DNA of 64,000 nt, from the NCBI GenBank assembly GCA_043228905.1, contig JBHGNT010000012.1:14632001-14696000 (forward strand), in the 5' to 3' direction. A model generated the notes under the pieces. That model worked only from the letters and a program-made list of their open reading frames with translations, searched no databases and had not been told where the DNA came from. Positions 39,921 through 50,596 of the stretch are shown in pieces; position 1 is the stretch's first letter; the number at the start of each line of letters is the position of its first letter. Position numbers and translations under genes: made by a program. The DNA is from Azolla caroliniana. Its lineage: Eukaryota > Polypodiophyta.

Positions 39921-41432
39921 TCACTCCGGCATGGGGTGTCTTACCAACCCGATCTTCTTTCGGCATGCGTTCAGCTTATCGGGTGTCAGCACTTTGGTCA
40001 GCATATCTGACCCGTTGTAAGCCGTGTGGATCTTTGTCAGTGCGAACTCCTGGTCATCTACTCTTTCTCGGATCCAGTGATACCTTCGCTGGATATGCTT
40101 CGTCTGGGAATGGTAGGCCGCATTCTTAGCAAGGTGGATGGCACTTTGACTGTCGCAATAGAGTCGGTATTCCTCTTGCCGGATACCGAGCTCTCCGATG
40201 AAGTCCTTCATCCATAATATTTCCTTGCCGGCTTCCACATCCGCCATGTACTCCGCCTCTGTGGTTGACAATGCAACTGTCTTCTGCAGCCTCGACTGCC
40301 ACGAAACAGCTCCCCCTGCATATGTCATTACATACCCGGATGTAGATCGGCTGGTATCCACATCAGCCGACATGTCTGAATCGTTAAATCCGTCAAGTTG
40401 AGGTTTCCCGGAGCCGAATCGGAGACACATGTTTGAAGTGCCCTTCAAATACCAGAGTATCCATTTGACCGCGTTCCAGTGCTCCTTGCTGGGATTGCTC
40501 ATGAACCGGCTCACCACTCCGACTGCGTATCCTATATCTGGTCGGGTACAAACCATTGCGTACATCAAGCTCCCGACGGTAGAGGCATATGGAATCTTCA
40601 TCATATCCGCCTTCTCTGCTTTCGTCTTCGAGCTTTGCTTGCCGGATAGCCTGCAGTTTGCCGGAAGTGTCGATCCGACCGGTTTCACTTCTGACATGTT
40701 GAACCGGTGAAGCACCTTTGTCACATACTTCTCCTGTGACAGCCATAATTGCTTCGCTGACCGGTTCCGGATGATGTGCATCCCCAACATCTGTCTTGCC
40801 GGACCCAAGTCTTTCATTGAGAAGGTCCGGTTGAGAGCCTTCTTTAGCATCCGTATTTTGACTTGGTCACGTCCGACGATCAACATGTCATCCACGTACA
40901 GAAGGAGTATCAGGAAGTCGCCTCCTTCGAACTTCTTCACAAACACGCAGTGATCGGCCTACGTCTTGTGGTACCCTTGATCAGTCATGAAGGAGTCGAA
41001 CTTCCGGTACCATTGTCGGGGAGCCTGCTTCAGTCCGTACAGGCTCTTCTTCAACCGGCATACCAGGTGCTCCTTCCCTTTCTCCACTAATCCTTCCGGT
41101 TGCTGCATGTAGATCTCCTCTTCGAGGTCGCCGTGAAGGAATGTCGTCTTCACGTCCAGCTGCTCTACCTCAAGGTCCATGCTTGCCGCTATACTCAGCA
41201 CCGTCCGGATGGAGGTCATCTTTACTACTGGGGCAAATATCTCGTCGAAGTCCACGCCCTTCTTCTGCTGGAACCCCTTCACCACGATCCTGGCTTTGTA
41301 TCTCGGGGTGTTTCCAACATCTCCCGGTTTCAACTTGTACACCCACTTGTTTTGGAGTGCCCTCTTTCCTTTCGGCAACTCCACCAATTCGTACGTATGG
41401 TTCTCATGCAGGGAATCCATCTCGTCCTGCAT
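39921..41432 (-). pseudogene. J reverse transcriptase and RNase H
   Basis: RT frame 41432-40959: MQDEMDSLHENHTYELVEL, YKARIVVKGFQQKKGVDFDE, LDVKTTFLHGDLEEEIYM, LKKSLYGLKQAPRQWY. A TAG at about 40960 is followed by the frame 40946-39921 with active site LLLYVDDMLIVGRD, then YASTVGSLMYAMVCTRPDI, RSTSGYVMTYAGGAVSW, ALSTTEAEYM, CDSQSAIHLAKN and the C-terminus KVLTPDKLNACRKKIGL. One stop from being intact. Confidence 0.93.
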
Positions 41433-41441
41433 GGCACTTAA

Positions 41442-42642
41442 TCATTTTCGGCTATGGGTGTCATCCTTTGCTTCTTTGAAGCTTTCCGGCTCCCCCTCAT
41501 CGGTCAGCAGAACATGCTCTGCATCCGGAAATCTCCGGGGGGGCCTTCTCTCTCTGAGGGGATATCTCCGTCTTTGGGCTTCGGTAGCCGGCTCCTCCAT
41601 TTGCTCTTCATCCGAATCCGATTCGGGGTCTTGGCCGGTTCCGGTCTCAGCTTCCTCTACTTCTTCTTCTGCCGGTTCGGTATCCTCACCGTAACCGGCT
41701 GGTTCCTCGAGTGCTAACCGGTCTCTTGCCGGTTGGGTCTGCTCATCGTAGAGTCTATCCTTACCGGTCGACTCGGAGCTCATTATCTTCTTCTCCGACT
41801 CCCAATCGGCGAGCGTCTTGTTCTCCATGAAGATAATATCTTGACTCAAGAATACCTTCTTGTCGACCAGGTCCCACACTCAGTAGCCAAACTCATCGTC
41901 ACCGTAACCGAGGAATATGCATGGCCGGGTCTTTGGATCTAACTTTCCTCTCCGGTTCTTTGCTACATGCACGTACGCGAGACACCCGAACACCTTCAGA
42001 TGTAGGTAGGACACATCCTTACTGGTCCACACTCTCTGTGGCGTGTCTCCGTCCAAGGGGTACTGAGGGTGATCTGTTTATCACGTATGTCGCCGTCGAC
42101 AATGCCTCAGCCCAAATCTTCTTGGGTAGTTTTGCATGCGCTAGCATACTCCGGACCCTCTCCATTATGGTCCGGTTCATCCTCTCGGCCAGCCCGTTTA
42201 GTTCCGGCGTCTTCGGCACGGTAAATTCGAGCCGGATTCCCTTCGAGCGGCAGTACTCCTCGAACTGCCCCCGGTACTCTCCTCCGTTATCTGCTCGAAC
42301 CGCCTTCAGCTTCCAGTCGGTTTCTCTTTCCACTCTCGCGTGGAGCTCTTTGAAGACGGATAACACCTGATCCTTTGTCTTCAACGGTGTGGCCCACAGC
42401 TTCCGGCTGTGGTCATCTATGAATGTCACGAAGTACTGCGCTCCGGCATGTGACTTCGTGTCTACTTGACACACATTCGTATGCACCAACTCTAGTGGTG
42501 CATTCCATCTCATCAGTGGCCTTGGTCGGAAGGAGGTCCGGTTCTGCTTACCGGCCAGACAATCAGTGCACTTCTCTAAGTGCACGTTCTTCATTGGAAT
42601 GAGGTTGTCGTCTGCAAGCCTATTCATCCTCTTCTCGCTCAT
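41442..42642 (-). pseudogene. J integrase and acidic linker
   Basis: Integrase frame 42642-42019: HLEKCTDCLAGKQNR, FVTFIDDHSRKLW (Asp), VRADNGGEYRGQFEEYC (Asp), PELNGLAERMNRTIMERV (Glu). After a frameshift near 42050 come LKVFGCLAYVHVAKN and LGYGDDEFGY, with a TGA where J2 has Arg. The linker 41879-41442 follows (acidic, then YPLRERRPPRRFPDAEHVLL). Confidence 0.9.
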
Positions 42643-42654
42643 ATGACACAGCCT

Positions 42655-43108
42655 CTAGTGCCACAGCTCACCGGCAGTGTCGGATGCTACGTTCAGTTCT
42701 TCCGGGCATAACCGGGCATTCATCAGGTACAGTGTGTTTACCTTCCGGGCCCGAGCCACAATCAGGCTTCCTTTGCTGAACTTCATGACGCCATTCTGGA
42801 TGCTACCCGTGTAGCCTTCAGCATCTAGCCGACCGGCTGATATCAGGTTCAGACGAACCTCCGGAACATGTCGGACATCCTTCAGCAACAACTTGCATCC
42901 GGTTGGTGTTGACAACCACACGTCTCCTATGCCGACAATTCGGCATGTACCTACATTCCCCATCCGGACACAACCGTGATCACCGGCTGAGTAAGATGAG
43001 AAGCATTTCTGGTCCGGGGTAAGGTGGAACGATGCTCCGGAGTCTACCACCTAGGTCATCTCGTCGCCGGCAAGATTTATCTCACACTCCTCGGTGATGA
43101 GCATCAAC
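42655..43108 (-). pseudogene. J protease and pre-integrase
   Basis: VVDSGASFHLTPDQKCF is the protease active-site motif (Asp-Ser-Gly), preceded by a TAG where Trp is usual. Then LLKDVRHVPEVRLNLISAGRL and KGSLIVARARK (GAG-pre-integrase). It is cut at 43108. Confidence 0.88.
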
Positions 43109-43548
43109 TGTCATGGCAAGACTCGAACCCATGACTTTATGCTACATGGGTCGAGCTCTTACCATTAGATTATGAATTGTATTTTGTAGGATATTATTTT
43201 CATTTATACTTTATCATAGAAAATTGATGTATATTCCAGATCTCTCTGGAACATTCTAGAAGCTTCAGGATTATTCCTAAAAAAACTATAAACGGAGGCA
43301 CAAGGCATTGTTTTGAACCAAATTGGTTCAACGCCAGTCTTAAGCCTCTTAGCCGCTTGTACTTATCTTTTCACATAATATATTAGCTGCTGTCATCATC
43401 TCTCTCTCTCTCATTCTCGCTATCTCTCTCTCTCTCTCCTCTTCTCACTTCCTCTCTCGGGAATCTTACGTAGTCCCGTCCGCTTAGTACTAATAGTACT
43501 ACTGTTCTTAGTACTAATTCCATCTCTGTTTTAGTACTATTCCTGACA
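43109..43548 (+). repeat. I 5' LTR
   Basis: 440 bp, TGTCATGG to CCTGACA. Clearly the same family as the truncated E LTR (38128-38347), about four bases in five identical by eye. TATA-like ACTATAAACGG at about 43290-43300; CT-rich downstream half. Confidence 0.85.
43114..43176 (-). other. tRNA-like module in I LTR
   Basis: On the minus strand TAATCTAATGGTAAGAG (A-box side at 43172) and GGGTTCGAGT (B-box, 43130-43121), 42 nt apart. Antisense to element I, with its 3' end at the LTR terminus. B-box matches the tRNA consensus at nearly every position. Confidence 0.7.
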
Positions 43549-43619
43549 GTTTGAACCAATTTTTCCTCCTCTAGCCTACTTGTCACTCTCCCTCATCCTC
43601 CTACCCTTTTCCCTATACT

Positions 43620-44201
43620 ATGGCTACTGTTAGTGCCCAAGAATACCAATCCGTTTTCTCCGAGCTACAGTGCCTAAAAGAAAAGTTTGTTGCCCTGGAA
43701 CAAGAAAACCAACGGCTGATAGGGGATCTGCAACAAATCGCTCTAGAAAAACAACAAACGCAACAACAACATGGGGAGTTAGCGTTACGAGTACAACAAC
43801 TCGAAGCAGCGTTGCAACAACAAGGATCCAGTTCCCAAGGATTTCATAAAGAGCCCAAGATTGGACTTCCTGTGAAATTTGATGGAACGCGTTCGCAATT
43901 CCGGGGATTCCTTAATCAGGTACGCTTAGTCATCCAGATGCATCCTTCCCGGTATCCCACTGATGCATCTCGAGTCGGCCTAATAGGCACGCTACTTAGC
44001 GGCTCAGCCTTGGCATGGTTTGCTCCGCTTCTAGAAAAACAATTGCCCTTACTTAATAACTTTGAAGATTTTATTGGTGAGTTTAAAGCCTGCTTTGGAG
44101 ACACCGACAACATCAGGACGGCGATCAACAAGATCCGGCGATTGCGTCAAGGCGATCGTCCAGCCTCTGCCTACGCGGCGGATTTCCGCCTACTTGCGTG
44201 A
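43620..44201 (+). pseudogene. I Gag, N-terminal 193 codons
   Basis: ATG at 43620. A Gln/Leu-rich coiled-coil start (VFSELQCLKEKFVALEQENQ) leads to the Gag shell: KIGLPVKFDGTRSQFRGFLNQ, RVGLIGTLLSGSALAWFAPLLE, GDRPASAYAADFRLLA. Truncated at 44201 by the junction with H. It shows what the lost Gag of D and E should look like. Confidence 0.9.
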
Positions 44202-45378
44202 TCTGGTGAAACAGATCCTCCCGACTTTCACCAAAATCTTCTAGAAGTTGCGCAAGTTCCTCGGAGTGTTGGTCCGCTAGCAGGCGATAATCCTGTGCTA
44301 GGTCCTCGCGTACCGCCGCAATGCTTTCCTCATTGAGCTTGTAGAACCCGCGGTAGTCTTTGCTTCGGTTCTCCCAGTCTGCCCGATATGTATGCAACTC
44401 TACCACCTGTGCGGCCCACGCCCTCCATCCTTTATCGAGTGCCGCTTTTAATTGCGTCATAAACATCTCTTGATTGGTTTGAAGAAGTATGCGCACGTTG
44501 TCGGTTATTGCTTGGCAATGGTTGCGTGCTTCTTCTATGGTCTTCCTGAGGTTGTCAATTTCCTATTTATTAACCGCCGCCGCTTCCTCATAAGTGCTCC
44601 TCATTCCTGCCCATAGCTGAGATTCCTTCGCATGTAATTCCTCCAGCCTACCCATTTCATTGTTTAGACGGATTTTGAGCTGATGCCTTCTCTCCTGTTC
44701 GCCCACCAACTGCTCGTCGAACCATGCTTTCTTTTTCTCTAATAGGGCCCGAAGTCCTGCGATTGCCGCTTCCAATTTTTTCGCTTCCTCCGATAATTGG
44801 GCGTTTTTTTCTTTCGTCCGAGTGTGCTGTGCTGTCTCTGATGCGAGTTTCTCTTCAAGGGTCCTTATTGCCTTTCGACTGTTGGCCTGGATGTCCTTCT
44901 CCCTGTCTAAGGATTGGCAAAGTTCAGCTCGGAGGCGGTCAATTTCTGATTCCACTAGTTGTACGGCCATTTTTGCTTTTGAGGCAATGGCCATTTCTGA
45001 TTCCACCTCAATCTCTTCCCTCAGGGTTTCGACGACGTTGTTTGGTGCTGGAGCTGCCTATTGCGCCGTAGTCGCGTTATTTTCCAGCTCCGCGATGCGT
45101 TCATTCGCTTTTTGCAGTTCGGCTTGGGTCAATATAACCTTCTTCCACACATTCTTATTTTTAATGACCATCTCCTTGGCGCCCATGCTGACCTTGGCCA
45201 GTTCCCTATGAACTTCGACTAGGGCTGTGTTTAATGGGGGTAGTTCCATCCCCATTCGGCGTATACTGGCGTTCCTCTATTTGCCGACTTTGACTAACTG
45301 GTCCTCATCGTCGCTTCCGTCGTTTGAGTTAATGCACACTCGATTATTTGGCACTCCGTGTGCTCCTCGGCCATTCAT
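44201..45378 (-). pseudogene. H coiled-coil protein frame, unknown function
   Basis: One minus-strand frame from ATG 45378, about 390 codons, interrupted only by three TAG codons (45277-45279, 45058-45060, 44563-44565). After an acidic start (NDGSDDEDQ) it is almost entirely heptad-like helix rich in Glu, Lys, Ala, Leu: AELQKANERIAELENN, LVESEIDRLRAELCQSL, LSEEAKKLEAAIAGLRALLE, LAQDYRLLADQHSEELAQL. The position downstream of integrase is where some plant gypsy elements carry extra or envelope-like frames. I see no membrane segment and do not call it an envelope protein. The end is lost at the junction with element I. Confidence 0.7.
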
Positions 45379-45533
45379 TGTGAGACTTTTATTTGTTGCG
45401 TTGCCAAGAATTCCATGAGCTCAAAAAAGGTTCCGAACTGTTATAGTGCACCAAACTCATGGGTCGTGTCCGGGATGTCTAGATACGCCAGGACCTCGCT
45501 TTCCGTCGTCAATACGGCTTTCCCTCGCTGTGA

Positions 45534-46607
45534 TTAGGCCGTAATGATTGGTCGTGGTTCCCGGATTATTTCGAAGGTGGTGCTGGGCTCCGTAGCTGCG
45601 GAGTTGTCACCTACAGTTGTTGTCTTCGCGAGTGCGTCTTTCACTAATCCTCGCCCATCTTTCCTGTCTAGCCTCCTCCTTTTCGGCCTGGGCCTTCCCT
45701 GTCGTGGTTGGGCTTCTGGCTCCGGTGCCGCTTCCTCGGTGCCCGCCGCCTGCTCTTCTTGCGTTGTTCGCGTGTTCGACTGGGCGGGTTGGGGTTCATC
45801 TTCCCACTCTGTGGTGGCTAACTCCGCTAACCTTCGCTTCGCGGATCGCGAAGGCGGCGGTGCCAACAGCCCTCGGGGTGGGAATAGTACCGTCAGATAC
45901 TGTTGTATGATAGGCCTGAGCTTTTTTCCTCCTTGATACACATGCAGGCCTTCCCTTAACGCCTGTCCCGTGATGACCCCCCAATCGACCATACGCCCTT
46001 GAAAGGTATCAATAATAATACTTGCCTTCTGCTTGGGCATCCCATATGCGTTTACTTGAACGCATCCGACCTCTAATAGGAACTTGGCAATTTCGCGAAA
46101 AAAGGGACCTGGGATCTCTTTCGTTCTATATGCCTTGGCGGAGGACAAATATGGACCGAAATATCTCTCCAGCGACTTCGCAGGAGGGATTTCGAAATGC
46201 CTTTCACCTAGTGATGACAGGTCCAACTTTTTCCGGATGGATGAGTTGGTGTCCGTGTCAATGTTGAGCTTTCTGGCGATGTCCAATGCATCCAGGTGTG
46301 GAGGTGCCTCCGCGACCCTGATGTAGCCATCCAGGCGTTTCTCCACGAGCCATCGACGCAAGGTGGTAGAGATAAATATCGGCATAGTCAGAGTAGGCTC
46401 GTGGGGTGAAGATTGTTGGTTGCGGTGGGCTTGAGCTCTGTGATAGGATGGAGAAGGAGGTGAGGAAGGGGAGCGATGAGAGTTAGGAGGTGGATTTCTG
46501 TATTGTGCAGAAAACCTTCTATTTCCTTCTTTTTGTGGCCTAGGGTTCATTGGGCAGTGAGCCATGGTGGTGCCGCATGTTCTTGGTCTAGAAGTTTGTG
46601 CATGCAT
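45534..46607 (-). CDS. H downstream ORF, 357 codons, unknown function
   Basis: Open from ATG 46607; a better start may be MPIFISTTLRRWLVEKRL at about 46385, because the preceding residues are Pro/Ser-rich. The central part is globular-looking (ERHFEIPPAKSLERYFGPYL, PGPFFREIAKFLLEVGCVQV, GRMVDWGVITGQALREGLHV). The C-terminal third is acidic and then basic (GRPRPKRRRLDRKDGRGL), possibly nuclear-targeting. It lies between integrase and the 3' LTR on the coding strand. I do not recognise the family. Being uninterrupted in an otherwise decayed element is notable. Confidence 0.6.
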   Translation of the reverse strand: MHAQTSRPRTCGTTMAHCPMNPRPQKEGNRRFSAQYRNPPPNSHRSPSSPPSPSYHRAQAHRNQQSSPHEPTLTMPIFISTTLRRWLVEKRLDGYIRVAEAPPHLDALDIARKLNIDTDTNSSIRKKLDLSSLGERHFEIPPAKSLERYFGPYLSSAKAYRTKEIPGPFFREIAKFLLEVGCVQVNAYGMPKQKASIIIDTFQGRMVDWGVITGQALREGLHVYQGGKKLRPIIQQYLTVLFPPRGLLAPPPSRSAKRRLAELATTEWEDEPQPAQSNTRTTQEEQAAGTEEAAPEPEAQPRQGRPRPKRRRLDRKDGRGLVKDALAKTTTVGDNSAATEPSTTFEIIREPRPIITA

Positions 46608-46811
46608 TAAGTCCTTTTTTAATAGTGTCGCTATCTTCTCTCTTCTTTTTTTTTCTTTTTTTTTTTCATAACGGTTACATACACGCCTATTTTTACACTA
46701 TGATACAAGTAGGGCCGTCTATTTACTCCGCGGATTCTCCGGCTTTGTCCTGTCCGGCGGGGAATGGGTTAGGTGGCGTAAGTGCCATATAAGGTTTAAG
46801 GTGAAACCCAT

Positions 46812-47899
46812 TCACTTTCTGTTGTAGACTTCCCCGCCCAATGTGCCCAGTTGAAACGTGCCTTGTTCCGCTCCGACTATCCAGTACGGGCCTGTCCAGC
46901 GGAATCGTAACTTTCCTGGCATATGCCCCATGCGGGTTTGGAAAACTAGTACCGCTTTGCCGACCTCGAAATCCTTTTCCTGTGCGTTCCGATGTCGATC
47001 CACAAATGCTTTATGCCGTCGTTGCTCCTGCTCCAACACAGCCATATTGTGTACGCGTTTTTCTCCGAGTTCGAGTAGCTGGTGCAATCGTACTTCCTCC
47101 GACTTGGCTTCAAATAGTCGGTCCCGTACTTGAATTCATAAACTGGGTAGCTAGAATTCTATCAGCATAACGACCTCCAGTCCAAACGCTAGTCGAAACG
47201 GTGTTGACTGTATGCTTGTTTTGTAGCTGGTCCTGTACGCCCATAATGCACTATGTAATTTGGTATCCCAGTTCATTCTATTGTCATTGACAATTTTCTT
47301 TAATATAGTCTGCAATGTCTTGTTGGTGGATTCCGCCAACCCATTCGCCTGTGGGTAATATGGCGTACTCTTCTTGTGGACCACGGCGTAATGTTGTGCT
47401 AGTTCATGAACCACCGTATTGAGAAAGTGGCTCCCCTAATCGTTGATGAGCTCAATCGGACAACCGAACTGACACCATATGTGTTCGTAAAGGAATCTTG
47501 CTGTGACAGCTACTATATTCTCCCGTAGTGCCTTTGCTTCTACCCACTTGGTGCAATAATCCATGGCCACCAATATGTATTTATTACCCGTATGGGCCGC
47601 ACCCGGTGTGAAAGGGTTCACAAAATCCAATCCCCACTTTTGGAAAGGATCTAATGGCAATATAGGCTGGTGAGGCATTCTTGCGCCCTCCGTTGGCTGG
47701 CCCATCCGTTGACACAAATCACACTTTTTGCAATAATCATATGCATCCTTATGTGTAGTTGGCCACCATAGCCCTGCTTGCCATATTTTCCGGGCCTTGA
47801 CATCTCCCGCGTAGTGGCCACCTGCCGTGCCGCAATGAGCCTCCCGTAGGACCGCTTCTTTCTCATCCTGACGTACCCCGCGTCGCCAAATGCCATCAC
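46812..47899 (-). pseudogene. H integrase
   Basis: The zinc-binding part (HCGTAGGHYAGD, then CKKCDLCQ) is followed by the core: KWGLDFVNPF (Asp), ELIND then a TAG where Gln is usual (DQGSHF), and PQANGLAESTNK (Glu). The C-terminal domain has AFVDRHRNAQEKDFEVGKAVLVF and WTGPYWIV. A one-base slip at the end (near 46812) separates the frame from the expected VNGFHLKPY. Confidence 0.85.
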
Positions 47900-47981
47900 T
47901 GCCTTTGTGATATAAGATTCCTTCTACTAGGTAGAAGTTACGGCTTTGGACGGCTAATCGCTTTTTCTCGTCCGTGCGTAA

Positions 47982-48561
47982 TTACGGTGGAGGCAATTTC
48001 GTAGTAAAAAAGTAAGTCATTTCCATGAGCCATCGGTCCGGGAAAGTCTTTTCCGTTTGCTCTGTTAGTGCTGCTATTCGCAGAATGCCTGCATCCGGAA
48101 AGTCGTTGTCATCCCTTTGCGCCATTTCTCCATTATCGAGTCTGCTCAAAAAATTTGCCATTGCGTATTGCGTACCCGGGCGGTGCTGAATTACAAAATC
48201 AAACTCATGAAGCAACAACATCCATCTTGCCAATTTCCCCGTCAACGCTTCTTTTTCCACCAGATACAGTAGTGCCGAATGATCCACGTAAAACGTGAAT
48301 TTCCGCCCTAGCAGATAATGCCGAAATTTATTGATGTTGTAGATCATCCCCAACACCTCATATTCTGTTGTGGAATAGTTACACTTTGTCGTTGATAATT
48401 TCCGACTAGCGTAGTACACTGGTCGGTACCAATTCGGCTCTGTGAGCTGCATTAGCGCACTTCCTATCGCTATGTCCGAGGCATCCACGAACACGTGGAA
48501 TGGCTTCGCCCAAACTGGTGGTTGTACGACGGGTGCCTGCGTGAGCATTACCTTTAACGCG
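47982..48561 (-). pseudogene. H RNase H
   Basis: FHVFVDASDIAIGSALMQ, PVYYASRKLSTTKCNYSTTEYE, TFYVDHSALLYLV and IQHRPGTQYAMANFLSRL, typical Ty3/gypsy RNase H. It is continuous with the RT end after a frameshift near 48650. Confidence 0.88.
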
Positions 48562-49617
48562 TCATATGCCTTTTCTTTCGTTGTTGTCGATTGGAAGGGA
48601 ATCTGATGCACAACGACATGTAATAGCGTGGCGAAGTCTGCCAAATATCGTATCGTCCGACTGTGCCATCGTATCATCCGATTGCCAAAGGCTGAGTGTT
48701 TTCGCGTTTGTCGGGGTTTTGGCTTGAGTAATCGCGGATATTTTATTTGGGTTGACTGCTATCCCTTCATTGCTGACTATATGGCCAAGGAGAGCCCCAC
48801 TGGTAACGCCGAAGGCACATTTGGCGGGATTCAGGCTTAAGCGTGCGGTCCGGCAGCGTTCCACGCACAGTTCCAGATGCGTAAAATGGTTGGTTGTTTT
48901 CCCATAAACCGCAAAATCATCTAAAAAAACTTGCATGAAGGCCGGAATATATTCCCCAAAAATCTCTGTGATTGTCCGTTGAAATGTCGTCAGCGCCGTC
49001 TTTAGCCCGAACATCATGACGACTGCCACATAGACTCCCGAGTTCGTGACAAACGCTGTCTTCTCTTGGTCATCGGGGTGCATGCATACCTGGTTGTACC
49101 CACTGAAGCCATCTAACAAACTGTACATGTCGTGCCCTGTGACAACGTCCAGTATGCTATCAGTGAACGATAAAGGGAATGTGTCCGTAATGGTTGCGGC
49201 ATTCAATTTTCGGTTGTCCATGCATACCCGTATTTTGCCATTTTTCTTTGGTACGACTACGATCGGGCTTAACCATGTAGCTTGTTTAACTGGCCATATG
49301 AATCTCGCCTTTAGGAGTTTGTCAATTTCCTCTTTTACGCGGGCCGCGTAGTTTGGGTTCATGCGGTAGCGACGCTGCTAGACTGGTTTCGCGTCAGTTG
49401 ATAAATTAATCTTATGTTGATAGAACTTCGGATCCAATCCTTTCATGTCCTCATGGGCCCAAGAGAACACATCTTTATAGTTTTTGAGGAGTACGATCAT
49501 CGTGTTTCTTTGATTCGGCCTTAATTCTTTTGCAATGGAGAGAAAACGGGGTTCTGACGCCATACCCACGTTTACTTCTTCCAGGGCTGAGGCGGTGACT
49601 CGCCGTGAAATTTCCAT
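48562..49617 (-). pseudogene. H reverse transcriptase
   Basis: LINLSTDAKPV, then TAG at 49378-49380 where Gln is expected (QQRRYR), then MNPNYAARVKEEIDKLL, WLSPIVVVPKKNGKIRVCMDNRKLN, LLDGFSGYNQVCMHPDDQEKT and the active site VFLDDFAVYG. LSLNPAKCAFGVTSG and LLGHIVSNEGI follow. Confidence 0.9.
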
Positions 49618-49768
49618 TTCCCTCTCGAACGCTGCCCGTGCTCTGCTTAGTTCTAATATTGCCTTTGGGTTTGGTTCGTAAGCCTCGTCGTGGAGTGTAG
49701 TAGCCGTGGCATATTCCGCCGCGGTTTCGATGACGTCGATTTCGAACAGCGGAATAATCCGAGGGTGC

Positions 49769-50596
49769 TCATCTAGGTATGCCTCTATTTATGTATCCTC
49801 CACCCCAACCAACATATTTATATCTTCCGCATACAATGGTGTTATGCCCTTTCCTCCGTTGGTACGCGGACCTTGGTGCGTCCGCGTCGAAAACTGATAT
49901 ACACTTGTCTTGCCAGCTCTGTTTGATATTCGCTAAATGAAGCCACAGTCTACCTAGCATCATAGGGTACGCCCCTGGGGCGTCCAGGGCGAGGACAACC
50001 ACCGAGATGTCAAAGTGATGTCCGCCCACGATAATGCCTACCTTGCGTATCAACCCCAATGGTTGTATTGAGCGGGTATCTGCCATGCGGAGCCAGAACG
50101 GTCAAGCCTCCCATTCTGAAATTCCCAATTGTTTGCATGTCTTCGCGTTTATTACATTAACGCCCGAGCCGCCATCAATTATGCATCCTGTGATTTCCTG
50201 GCCGTGCAATATCAACTTAATAGCTGGGTTGTGGTGATCTACTACTGACGGTCCGTCGCTAATGTCCGTGAAATTCGTGGTGACGCTTGCCCCAGGTCTG
50301 CCCGTCACCCGCTCTTCCACGGCCTGGCGGAATCGTGGGACTAGTTGCAACAGCTTCTCCATGGTTAACGTTATCTTGTAGGCTGCCAGTGCTTGCCAAA
50401 TGGGGTCCGGGGATGGTACCTCGTCGTCCAACAGCTCCCCCGTGGTTGTGGATTCCTTCTGCATGCGCTCCGTATTTGCCGTGTTTGCTTTTTCAACCCA
50501 TGCCTGGGTTGTTCGCCGTATCTCATCTTGCGCTGCCCAATCAACCATTTTTGTTTGTTGACGGGTCGTGACTTGCTGCACTTCCGCCGTAATCAT
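49769..50596 (-). pseudogene. H protease region
   Basis: A frame with LILHGQEITGCIIDGGSGVNVINAKT (Asp-Gly-Gly active site), a TGA at 50102-50104, then GGHHFDISVVVLALDAPGAYPMMLGRLWLH, the protease C-terminal half. It ends near 49769. Confidence 0.8.

Larger units (their letters stand above)
39143..43108 (-). mobile_element. Element J: Ty1/copia, 5'-truncated, inserted in H
   Basis: The minus-strand order is protease (43050), integrase, linker, RT, RNase H, polypurine tract and 3' LTR (39910-39143). Gag and the 5' LTR are missing: at 43108 it meets element I. Same family as J2 (62219-64000). Different from F1/F2. Confidence 0.9.
43109..44200 (+). mobile_element. Element I: Ty3/gypsy 5' fragment (E family), inserted in J
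   Basis: Plus-oriented LTR (43109-43548), leader and Gag start (43620-44201), then an abrupt end against H sequence near 44200. No 3' part exists in the window. It lies between copia J (left) and H (right); one deletion running from inside I through the lost end of J into H would explain both missing parts. Confidence 0.85.

Noticed and set aside
39536-40129. 197-codon plus-strand frame rich in HPALRS repeats
   Set aside because: It is the J LTR minisatellite read antisense and runs into antisense copia RNase H.
44822-45211. Plus-strand frames opposite the H coiled-coil region
   Set aside because: Ser/Phe/Leu-rich antisense of a Glu/Lys/Ala coiled coil; the minus frame is coherent over about 390 codons.
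44201-46607. Envelope-like gene in H
   Set aside because: No signal peptide, membrane segment or cysteine pattern; one frame is soluble-looking and the other a coiled coil.
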